Assembly: GCF_000308575.1 (NCBI RefSeq)
Contig: NZ_BAFZ01000165.1
Location: 62,001 to 126,000, forward strand
DNA length: 64,000 bases
Direction: 5' to 3'
Origin: Nocardia exalbida NBRC 100660
GTDB lineage: Bacteria; Actinomycetota; Actinomycetes; Mycobacteriales; Mycobacteriaceae
Below, in pieces: positions 25,405-32,812 of this stretch. The stretch's first letter is position 1. Each line of letters opens with the position of its first letter. Under the pieces are notes generated by a model. It worked only from the letters and a program-made list of their open reading frames with translations. It searched no databases and was not told where the DNA came from. The translations under genes and the position numbers were made by a program.

Positions 25405-26086
25405 TCATCCTTCTTCGGCTGTCCGCGTCCACCGCAGCCGTGCCACGATCATTTCCGCCACGGTCCAACCCCTCGTGAGATCGAATCGTTCGGCGAATTC
25501 CGACATTCGGCCGTGCTGTTCATCGGCCGCCCCCGGGGCCAGGTTGACCACGATCCGCGTTCACTCCTCGATCTTCGAGTTGCCGGACCTGTTCGACCGA
25601 CAGATCGGCCGAGCCCCAGCGGGTGTACTCGAGCGCGGCCGGGTCACGGCCCGCTTCGGCGGCCGCCTTGCGTGCCAGGTCGATTTGCAGATCACGCTCG
25701 GTGTCGTCGAGCATGCCACCCGCGAAGTAGCCGTCGCCCCGTCGACCGGCGCGGCGTGCGGCAGCGCGGCTCGACCCGCCGGGGCCGCCCGGCCACAGCA
25801 GCCGCAGCACGTCGATCGCCTCGTCGGCGCGGCGACCGCGGGTGCGGAAGTCCACCCCCATCGCCCGCGCCTCGCCCGGCAGGGCGCCGAGTCCGACGGT
25901 GAGCAGCCGCATGCGTCCGGCGGACAAGACGTCGATGGTGGCCAAGCGTTTGGCCAGCACTACCGGGTGGCGGTAAGGCAGCAACAGGACACCGGTACCG
26001 AGCAGCAGCCGTCGTGTGGCCGCGGCGACGAAGCTCAGACAGTCCAGCGGATCGAAGTCAGGCGTATCTGCGGTACGCGCCCTCAC
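25405..26086 (-). pseudogene. Decayed luciferase-like (LLM) F420-dependent oxidoreductase
   Basis: The relic reads PDFDPLDCLSFVAAATRRLL, then HPVVLAKRLATIDVLSAGRM, a good match to the core of F420-type LLM oxidoreductases. Three lesions are visible. The first ~50-60 residues are absent. An in-frame gap of about 30-35 codons joins LRLLWPGGPG directly to GSSRAAARRAGRRGDGYF. One extra base at 25560-25561 throws the C-terminus out of frame. Skipping that base restores RIVVNLAPGAADEQHGRMSE and WTVAEMIVARLRWTRTAEEG before a stop at 25405. It is therefore non-functional. Confidence 0.8.
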
Positions 26087-26110
26087 ATGACGCGCTCGCC
26101 TCGTCGCATA

Positions 26111-26441
26111 TCACCTGGTGTGGCCGCCTTTCGCGGTCATGCGCAGCCCCCAGATCTCCAAGGTCGCCGCAACGCCCAGGTATTGCAGGTAGGCGGCGAT
26201 CACCAGCCATGCGCCGTAGTCGTGCAACCATGCCCGTAACGGCAGCAGCGCCACGAGGCCCAGGCAGATCATCAGGGCGCCTAAGGCCAGCGCCGGGATT
26301 CTCAGCGGCGCGAGTTGCTCGTCGAAGCCGCGTGCGGACCGCGCCGGGTCCGCGGTGGCGCTCCGGCTCGATCGGGCGGCGGGGGGGAACACCGGTACCG
26401 GCCGTTTCGAATGGGTCGGACATGGACGCTGGGATAGCCAT
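26111..26441 (-). pseudogene. Two-helix membrane protein with a G7-tract frameshift
   Basis: A frame with a good Shine-Dalgarno (GGAGA, seven bases from ATG 26441) begins MAIPASMSDPFETAGTGVPP. The downstream frame carries SSRSATADPARSARGFDEQL and two helices (ALALGALMICLGLVALLPL and LVIAAYLQYLGVAATLEIWG), stopping at 26111. They are joined only if one G is removed from the run of seven G at 26381-26387, which gives a continuous 109-residue protein. The shift may be a real mutation, a slippage-prone contingency tract or a sequencing error. No family is recognised. Confidence 0.6.
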
Positions 26442-26871
26442 AACGTTCTCCGGGCCGACACTCCGATCGACCGAGGTAGCGATTCGATATGGAACAGGAC
26501 GCTCGATCTCCGTTACCGGCGGCCGAGTCGTCGCGTGAGGCGGGTACTACAGCCGCTCTTCGACGTTCATGAGGCTAACTATCGGTTACCGACAGTGTGG
26601 CGGTAATACCGGTTCCAGGAAAGGCCGGTCCTGCTCCGGCGCGACGAGCGATCCGGCGTGACCGAATCGTGACCTTTCGCCGAAACGTCGCCGTGACCTC
26701 GGGCAGGACTCGTCCGGCCGGTGCGGCCTGCACAGGATCGGCAAGCCCAGGGAGGCGACGGGGGTTACCGAACCGATATCTGGCGCCGCGAAGGAGCCCG
26801 GCGGTGTGCTCGCGAAAGCGCCCGGACTCGTGGGCCGTCCGGGTCGCAGGAGCAGCGTGCCGACGCGCCGT
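26442..26871. other. Intergenic region with a TetR-like palindrome
   Basis: No gene is seen in about 430 bp. ACTATCGGT (26578-26586) and ACCGACAGT (26588-26596) form an inverted repeat with one mismatch and a single-base centre, typical of TetR operators. No TetR gene lies nearby, so it may be left from a deleted regulator or belong to the membrane-protein promoter. Confidence 0.5.
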
Positions 26872-28188
26872 TCAGATCCGGCCGCCTCGGAGAGACACGC
26901 CGGTGCCGAGCAAGGTGAAGCCGGTGCCGCTCAGCAGGTGCTCGTCGAGCAGGTTGCGGGTGTCCACGACGACGGGCCGGTCGACGACGGTCGCGATTTT
27001 CGCCCAGTCGAGCGAACGGAACTCGGGCCACTCGGTGAGGATTACGAGCGCACCGGCGTCCTTGGCCACCAGATACGGGTCGTCCACCACCCGAACGCCG
27101 TCGAGGCCGGGGGTGCCCGCCGGGACACACGGATCGTAGGCGGTGACGGTGGCGTCGTGCCTCGTGAGCTGCCGTGCGACCGCGAGGGCGGGGGAGTCGC
27201 GCAGGTCTCCCGTCCCGGCTTTGAACGCGAGGCCGAGCACGCCGATTCGCGTCCCCGACAGCGAGCCCTCGACCGTGCCGGTGACCGCGCGGCGGATCTT
27301 GCGCAGCACCATCGCCTGCTGACGGTCGTTGGCGCGCAGAGCGTCACGGATGACGGCGAAGTCCACCCCGGATGCCTCCGCGGCCCGCAGGAGCGCGCGC
27401 GTGTCCTTGGGCAGGCACGATCCGCCCCAACCGGGGCCCGGCGCGAGAAAGGCCGGACCGATCCGGTCGTCCATTCCCATCGCGCCGGTGACCTTCCTGA
27501 TATCGGCGCCGACCCGTTCGCACAGTTCGGCCAAGGTGTTCACGAACGAGAGCTTGACCGCGAGAAAGGCGTTGCTGGCGTACTTGGCCAGTTCCGCGCT
27601 GGCCGGGCCCGATCGCAGTACCGGCGCGCCCGTCGCGGCGTACAGTGCCGCGACGCGGTCGGCCGCCTCCCGGTCCTCGTCGGCCGCACCGACGAGGATG
27701 CGGTCGGGGCGCAGGAAATCCTCGACCGCGTGGCCCTCCCGGAGGAATTCGGGGTTGCTGACAACCGGCGTGCCCGCGAGACCGAACCGGGCGGGGATCC
27801 GTGCGGCCGTCCCCACCGGGACGGTGGACTTGGTGACCAGCACGCAGTCCGGCGACAGGACGGTGGACAACGTCTCGAGCGCCTCCTCGATCACCCCCAG
27901 GTCGGCCGTTCCGCTGGTGCCCGTCGGCGTGGGCAGGCACAGCAGAACCACTTCGCATCGGTGCAACTCGCCGGGGTTCGGCGTGAAGACGAGCCGGTTC
28001 TCCGAAAGCCCTTCCCGAACCAGTTCCGGCAAGCCCGGCTCGGCGATCGAGACGGTGCCCGCGCGAAGTTCCGCGATTTTGGACCGGTCGTTGTCGACAC
28101 AGACCACATGGTGTCCCCAGTGGGCGAGGCAGGCGGCACTGGTGAGCCCCACGTAACCGGCACCCACCACACCGACGCGACTACCCAT
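26872..28188 (-). CDS. ugd: UDP-glucose 6-dehydrogenase (nucleotide-sugar dehydrogenase)
   Basis: The 438-residue enzyme oxidises a nucleotide sugar twice at C6, most likely UDP-glucose to UDP-glucuronate. The N-terminal Rossmann motif is GVVGAGYVGLTSA. The middle domain has SNPEFLREGHAVEDF and ELAKYASNAFLAVKLSFVN. The catalytic cysteine is in GGSCLPKD near residue 260. ATG 28188 overlaps the preceding glycosyltransferase by 8 bp, so it is the last gene of the heptose/xylose glycan operon. It would supply the substrate for the UXS-like enzyme at 36031. GDP-mannose specificity cannot be excluded. Confidence 0.92.
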   Translation of the reverse strand: MGSRVGVVGAGYVGLTSAACLAHWGHHVVCVDNDRSKIAELRAGTVSIAEPGLPELVREGLSENRLVFTPNPGELHRCEVVLLCLPTPTGTSGTADLGVIEEALETLSTVLSPDCVLVTKSTVPVGTAARIPARFGLAGTPVVSNPEFLREGHAVEDFLRPDRILVGAADEDREAADRVAALYAATGAPVLRSGPASAELAKYASNAFLAVKLSFVNTLAELCERVGADIRKVTGAMGMDDRIGPAFLAPGPGWGGSCLPKDTRALLRAAEASGVDFAVIRDALRANDRQQAMVLRKIRRAVTGTVEGSLSGTRIGVLGLAFKAGTGDLRDSPALAVARQLTRHDATVTAYDPCVPAGTPGLDGVRVVDDPYLVAKDAGALVILTEWPEFRSLDWAKIATVVDRPVVVDTRNLLDEHLLSGTGFTLLGTGVSLRGGRI

Positions 28189-29131
28189 GGCGCACCTTCT
28201 CGCCGAGCAGCCCGGCCGCGGCGGCGAGCACATGCTCGGGTCGCAGCATGAGCAGCCCGGGATCCGGATGGCCGGAACGCGGATCGCCCACGGCCCCGGC
28301 CCACAGCGGCACATGGTGTTTCGCGGCGGCGGGCGGTCCCCAGCGGTGCGGCGGCGTGGGGCCGAACAGCAGCACCGACGGGGTGCCGAAGGCGGTGGCG
28401 AGATGCCCTACGCCGGTGTCGCCGCACACGACCAGTGCCGCGCCGGCCACCAGCGCGGCGAGTTGAGCCAGGCCGGTGCGTCCCGCGTACACCGCCGAGG
28501 GCGGTAGTCCGGCTTGTTCGGCGACGGCGTTCGCCAACGGGATCTCGCCGCGCGTACCGGTGATCACCACGCGGTGGCCGTCGGCGCCGAGTTCCCGCGC
28601 CACTCGGGCGAAGCGTTCGGACGGCCAGCGACGTGCGGGATAGGCCGCGCCGGGATGCAGCACGACCACGTTCGACTCGGGGGCGGGCTCCGGTGGCACG
28701 GGCAGCAGCAGGGCGGTGGGATCGGCGTCGATGCGTCCGAATCGCAGCAGCCGGCACCAGCGATCCACCTCGTGCATGTCGTCGTGCCACTCGGGGCCGG
28801 GCAGATCGGGGAAATCCGGATGGTGGTGGGTCAGCATGGTGCCGGGACGTGCCGCCGAGAGGTCCCGGATGCTTTCCGGCCCACTGCCGTGCAAATTCAC
28901 CGCCAGCTTCGGCGGCGCGCCGTGCCATCGGAGCGCACCCAGTCCCGCGGTCGGCAGCAGTTCGTCCACCGCGTCGATGAGACCGACCAGATCGCGGAGC
29001 GCTTCCGGCGCGGCGAGTACCACCCGGTCGTCCGGGTAGGCGTTTCTCAGCCCGCGCAGGGCGGGCACGATGGTGAGGAGGTCACCGAGCCCGAGTGCGC
29101 GGAGCACGAGAATGGGGTGGCTCAGGGCCAC
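28181..29131 (-). CDS. GT9-family glycosyltransferase (heptosyltransferase-like)
   Basis: The 316-residue protein has the two-domain GT-B layout of GT9, the family of ADP-heptose:LPS heptosyltransferases. Its N-terminus is ILVLRALGLGDLLTIVPALR. The donor-binding half has VVVLHPGAAYPARRWP and VVCGDTGVGHLATAFGTPSV, the GDTGxxHLA ADP-heptose-binding signature. GTG 29131 overlaps the SDR stop by 10 bp; a longer frame upstream lies antisense-like within the SDR. Together with HldE and GmhA it strongly suggests transfer of heptose, here to a non-LPS acceptor. Confidence 0.9.
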   Translation of the reverse strand: MALSHPILVLRALGLGDLLTIVPALRGLRNAYPDDRVVLAAPEALRDLVGLIDAVDELLPTAGLGALRWHGAPPKLAVNLHGSGPESIRDLSAARPGTMLTHHHPDFPDLPGPEWHDDMHEVDRWCRLLRFGRIDADPTALLLPVPPEPAPESNVVVLHPGAAYPARRWPSERFARVARELGADGHRVVITGTRGEIPLANAVAEQAGLPPSAVYAGRTGLAQLAALVAGAALVVCGDTGVGHLATAFGTPSVLLFGPTPPHRWGPPAAAKHHVPLWAGAVGDPRSGHPDPGLLMLRPEHVLAAAAGLLGEKVRHG

Positions 29132-29811
29132 GATCCCTCTTCCGAGGCGCACACGACCATCTCCCTGACCTCGCAGCCCGGCGGCTGCCGCAGCGCGAAG
29201 ATCACCGCGTCGGCGACATCCCGGGGCCGGTTGAGTTTCGCGTCGGGCGGCGGCTTGTACTGATCGTCGCGGTCGTCGAAGAACGCGGTGTGCATTCCAC
29301 CCGGGATCAGCAAGGTCACCCCGACGCTGCCGGCTGTTTCGGCGGCGAGCGCCCGGGTGAAGCCGACGACACCGAATTTCGAGGCGCAATAGGCGGTCGC
29401 GTCACCGACGGCCTTGATTCCCAGGGTGGAAGCGCAGGTCACCACCGTGCCCTGGCTCTCACGAAGGGACGGAAGGGCGGCGCGGATGACGGCGGCTGTG
29501 CCGAGCAGGTTGACCTGGACCACGTACTCCCACTTCTTCGTGGGCACCTTGTCCAGGGGACCGCACGCGTCGATTCCCGCGGCGGTGAACACGCCGTCGA
29601 TCCGGCCACCGGCGCGTTCGACGAGTTCGCGCACGGCTTGTTCGGCGGCGAAGGTGTCGGCGAGATCGGCACACACGAAGTCGACGGGCGTCTCCGGCTC
29701 CACCCGGTCGATCACGTAGGGGCGGCCCCCGTTCTCGCGGACAGCGGCGGTGACCGCCGCGCCGAGCCCGGAAGCGCCACCGGTGATCAAGACATTGCCG
29801 AGGGTTCGCAT
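29122..29811 (-). CDS. Short-chain dehydrogenase in glycan operon
   Basis: The 229-residue classical SDR has NVLITGGASGLG at the N-terminus, TAAGID in place of NNAG, and the catalytic YCASK near residue 155. Classical SDRs in sugar clusters reduce or oxidise keto intermediates. It is too short and lacks the extended-SDR features to be the ADP-heptose 6-epimerase HldD. It lies 18 bp after hldE and overlaps the downstream GT9. The substrate may be a modified heptose or a lipid carrier part. Confidence 0.85.
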   Translation of the reverse strand: MRTLGNVLITGGASGLGAAVTAAVRENGGRPYVIDRVEPETPVDFVCADLADTFAAEQAVRELVERAGGRIDGVFTAAGIDACGPLDKVPTKKWEYVVQVNLLGTAAVIRAALPSLRESQGTVVTCASTLGIKAVGDATAYCASKFGVVGFTRALAAETAGSVGVTLLIPGGMHTAFFDDRDDQYKPPPDAKLNRPRDVADAVIFALRQPPGCEVREMVVCASEEGSWP

Positions 29812-29829
29812 CGCGCTCCTTACGTCGTG

Positions 29830-31212
29830 TCAGCCGCGGGCCTGGGTCGCGGCGACCAGTTGTGTTGTCGAGTAACCGCGAACGGTCGGAATCAGCGCGA
29901 TCTCGCCGCCGTAACCGCGGACCACCGCGGCTTCGGGGAGGTCGACGCCGGTGTAGTCGCCGCCCTTGACCCACACATCGGGGCGAAGGCGGTCCAGCAG
30001 TGCGCTCGGTGCGGATTCGTCGAACACGACGACGGCGTCCACCGAGGACAGGGCGATGAGCAGCCGGGCACGATCGCGCGCGGGGACGATCGGGCGGTGC
30101 GGACCTTTCAGACGCCGCACCGACGCATCGGAGTTGAGGCAGACCACCAGCGCATCGCCCATGGCGCGAGCCCGGCGCAGCAGGCTCACATGGCCGGGGT
30201 GCAGCAGGTCGAAACAGCCGCCGGTGGCAACGAGCCTGCCGCCCGCCGCCCGCACTCGCGCCGCCACCTCGAACGCCGACCCGCCCGTTTCGGTGGTGTC
30301 CGACTCCGCGGCAGCGGTGCTGTCGCAGATGGACAACGTGGCAGCGCCGCCCGCCGCGACGAACCCGGCCGCCGCGTCCACGGCGTGCGATACCGCCTCG
30401 GCCACCGTGGACCCGTGGCACAGTGCGGCCGTCGCGGCCGAGGCGAATCGGTCGCCTGCGCCGCAAGTGTCGGTACCGGCGTGCCCGGCGATCCGTATCT
30501 CGGCGGGCACCGGCACCACGGTGAGACGCTTCCCGTTGGCCAGCACCGCCCCGCCCGAACCGGTGGTGACCGCGACCGAATCCGCGGCCCACTCGTCACG
30601 GAGTACTTTCGCCAATTCGTCGGCTTCGACATAGCCCGGTGCGAACTGGCGCGCCTCCTTCAGATTCGGCGTAACCAGAGAGGCACCCGGCGTCGGGGCG
30701 GGGCCGCGGGGGTGCGGATCCCACACCACCGGTACCGACCGGGCCAGTTCGGTCAGCGTGTGCCGGATCTGCGGATGCGCGGCGACACCTCGGCCGTAGT
30801 CGGCGACGAGGATCGCGCCGGCCGCCCGCAGGGTCGTGGCGACCGAAGCGGTGAGCTGGCCGCCATCCGCCGTCCCGTCACCGGTGTCCAGCCGAAGCAG
30901 GGACTGACCGGCGGCGCGGATGCGGGTCTTGCGTACCGTCTCGCCCCGCAGCGGCATCGTGACGACTCGAACGTCCCGGCCCAGCAGCCGCGCGAGGGTG
31001 TGGCCGTCCCGGTCGTCGGTGGTCGCGGTGATGAGGGAGACCTCCGCGACCGACTGTGCGGCCAGCGCCGCGGCCAGACCGGCGCCGCCGGGACGTACCC
31101 ACCGGCGTTCGACGTCCACCACGGGCACCGGCGCTTCGGGGGACAACCGGTCGGCGACGCCCTCGATGTCGACGTCGAGAATACTGTCGCCGACCACGAC
31201 CAACGGCTTCAC
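29830..31212 (-). CDS. hldE: Bifunctional heptose-7-phosphate kinase/heptose-1-phosphate adenylyltransferase
   Basis: The 460-residue protein fuses a PfkB-type kinase (residues ~1-300) to a nucleotidyltransferase (~320-460). The kinase part shows VVVGDSILDVDIEGVADRLS and GTDTCGAGDRFASA; the transferase part has TGGCFDLLHPGHVSLLRRA (HxGH) and WVKGGDYTG. It makes D,D-heptose 1,7-bisphosphate from the 7-phosphate, then ADP-heptose from the 1-phosphate. Length and order match Gram-negative HldE. GTG 31212 overlaps gmhA by 4 bp. In an LPS-free actinomycete the ADP-heptose must serve another glycan. Confidence 0.93.
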   Translation of the reverse strand: MKPLVVVGDSILDVDIEGVADRLSPEAPVPVVDVERRWVRPGGAGLAAALAAQSVAEVSLITATTDDRDGHTLARLLGRDVRVVTMPLRGETVRKTRIRAAGQSLLRLDTGDGTADGGQLTASVATTLRAAGAILVADYGRGVAAHPQIRHTLTELARSVPVVWDPHPRGPAPTPGASLVTPNLKEARQFAPGYVEADELAKVLRDEWAADSVAVTTGSGGAVLANGKRLTVVPVPAEIRIAGHAGTDTCGAGDRFASAATAALCHGSTVAEAVSHAVDAAAGFVAAGGAATLSICDSTAAAESDTTETGGSAFEVAARVRAAGGRLVATGGCFDLLHPGHVSLLRRARAMGDALVVCLNSDASVRRLKGPHRPIVPARDRARLLIALSSVDAVVVFDESAPSALLDRLRPDVWVKGGDYTGVDLPEAAVVRGYGGEIALIPTVRGYSTTQLVAATQARG

Positions 31213-31772
31213 GTCGGTACCCCCAGCGCGTCGTCGAGTGCCGAGCACAGGGCATGCACCAAGACCAGATGCACTTCCTGCACGGTGGCGGTGGTGGCCG
31301 CCTCCACGGCCACGGCGTCATCGCACAGTGCCGCGAGCGGATTGGGCGCGGGGCCGGTCATGGCCCACGTGGTGACGCCGATGTCGTGTGCCGCCTTCGC
31401 CGCGGCCACCACGTTGGGGCTGGTGCCACTCGTGGACAGCAGGATGAGCACGTCGTCGGGCCTGCCGTGCGCGCGAACCTGCCGCGCGAACAGTTCGATT
31501 CCGCCGTAGTCGTTCACGATCGCGGTGCCCGCCGAAGTGTCGGCGTGCAGGGCGATCGCCGAGAACGGGCGCCGCTCGTTGCGGAAGCGGCCGACCAGTT
31601 CCCCGGTCAGGTGCTGGGCTTCGGCCGCGCTGCCACCGTTGCCGCACGCGAGCAACCTGCCACCGTTGTCGAGCACGGTCGCCAGTTCCCGTCCCCACCT
31701 GCGGATATTCGGTGCGAAGCGACTGGTGCGCTCCAGTGCCGCGGCCAAAGCCGCGAAATGCTCCTCGATCAC
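31209..31772 (-). CDS. gmhA: Sedoheptulose-7-phosphate isomerase
   Basis: The 187-residue SIS-domain protein converts sedoheptulose 7-phosphate to D-glycero-D-manno-heptose 7-phosphate, the first step to ADP-heptose. LLACGNGGSAAEAQHLTGEL carries the phosphate-binding loop, and LLSTSGTSPNVVAA is the second SIS motif. VQEVHLVLVHALC contains the active-site glutamate and histidine of GmhA. ATG 31772 overlaps the upstream GT9 by 4 bp and its stop overlaps hldE by 4 bp. Confidence 0.93.
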   Translation of the reverse strand: MIEEHFAALAAALERTSRFAPNIRRWGRELATVLDNGGRLLACGNGGSAAEAQHLTGELVGRFRNERRPFSAIALHADTSAGTAIVNDYGGIELFARQVRAHGRPDDVLILLSTSGTSPNVVAAAKAAHDIGVTTWAMTGPAPNPLAALCDDAVAVEAATTATVQEVHLVLVHALCSALDDALGVPT

Positions 31773-32812
31773 CGCGCACCTCCTGTCCGCAGACGCTCAC
31801 GCCTGCCCGCACCGAGTTCTTCCGCCACCGTGACGACCTGCTCCGGGGTGATCGAATCGAGGCACGGGTGCCCTGGCACCGGGCACTCGCGCGCCCTGCT
31901 GCCGCGGCAAGGGGCGCGTTGGTCACCGAGCATGACCACCGGCACGCCGTAGGGAGCCCACCGCTCGGCGGGCACGACCGGTGCGAAGAGCGAGACCACG
32001 GGCGTCCCGACGGCCGCGGCGAGGTGCGCGGGCCCGGTATTGGGCGCCACCACCACGCTCGCGTCGCGGAGCACGGCGGCGAGCTCGGGCAGCGTGGTGG
32101 CTCCGCCGAGGTCGATGGCGTGCCTACCGGCGACCGTGTGGGTGAGCGGTCGGTCGGATCGGTCGCCGGTCACGATCACCCGGTGTCCGGCGCCGGTCAG
32201 CGCGGCGACGATGGCCGCGGAACGGGAGGACGACGGCTGCCGCGCCGGGACCGACGCGGCCGGGTGGACCACCACGTAGCCGGGTTCGCCGGTGAGACCA
32301 CCGACCTTCGGCAGCGGTTGCCGAACGGCGAGTTTCCCGTCGTCGCCGGGCGGCAGCCGGAAACCCGCCGCCTGCGCGAGCGACAGCGCGCGTTCCGCTT
32401 CGGGCGGATCGCCGTGGACGCGATGACGCAGGTCCAGCAGCGAACCGGGGTAGTCCTCGGAGATGGCGCCGATACAGGGGACTCCGGCCATCCTGAGCAG
32501 GAGCGCCAGCGGCAGCGGCGACTGGTGGAAAGAGGTGAGAATCAACGCCAGATCGACCTCGAGAGCGCGTATCCGCTCGATGAAGGCGGTGGTGTCCGCC
32601 GAGGTGACCGGGGGTGGCTCCGGGTCGATCCAGGGAGCGCACCAGTTCGAGACCTGGTGCACACCGGGCAAGAGGTCACCGGCGGCGCGGCCGCGAGGTC
32701 CGGTCAGCAGTGTCACCGAATCGACGTGCGCGGCCACCGCGCGCACGCACGGACCGGCCAGCAGCACATCGCCGAAGTTGTCCATGCGTGCTACCAGCGC
32801 CCGGCCTGTCAT
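31769..32812 (-). CDS. GT9-family glycosyltransferase (heptosyltransferase-like)
   Basis: This 347-residue GT9 protein begins ALVARMDNFGDVLLAGPCVR and carries VVVHPAASVPARQPSSSR and VVAPNTGPAHLAAAVGTPVV, the donor-binding motif. It differs clearly from the second GT9 of the operon, so two distinct heptose linkages or acceptors are likely. A cysteine-containing C-terminal part (CRGSRARECPVPGHPCLD) recalls heptosyltransferases with C-rich tails. ATG 32812 and its stop both overlap neighbours by 4 bp. Confidence 0.9.
   Translation of the reverse strand: MTGRALVARMDNFGDVLLAGPCVRAVAAHVDSVTLLTGPRGRAAGDLLPGVHQVSNWCAPWIDPEPPPVTSADTTAFIERIRALEVDLALILTSFHQSPLPLALLLRMAGVPCIGAISEDYPGSLLDLRHRVHGDPPEAERALSLAQAAGFRLPPGDDGKLAVRQPLPKVGGLTGEPGYVVVHPAASVPARQPSSSRSAAIVAALTGAGHRVIVTGDRSDRPLTHTVAGRHAIDLGGATTLPELAAVLRDASVVVAPNTGPAHLAAAVGTPVVSLFAPVVPAERWAPYGVPVVMLGDQRAPCRGSRARECPVPGHPCLDSITPEQVVTVAEELGAGRRERLRTGGAR

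Noticed and set aside
29122-29811. SDR considered as HldD (ADP-heptose epimerase)
   Set aside because: HldD is an extended SDR of more than 300 residues; this protein is a 229-residue classical SDR, so the pathway probably stops at the D,D-heptose.
29095-31509. 804-codon plus-strand frame across the SDR, hldE and gmhA genes
   Set aside because: It runs antisense through three genes with clear motifs and overlapping stops; its sequence is low-complexity.
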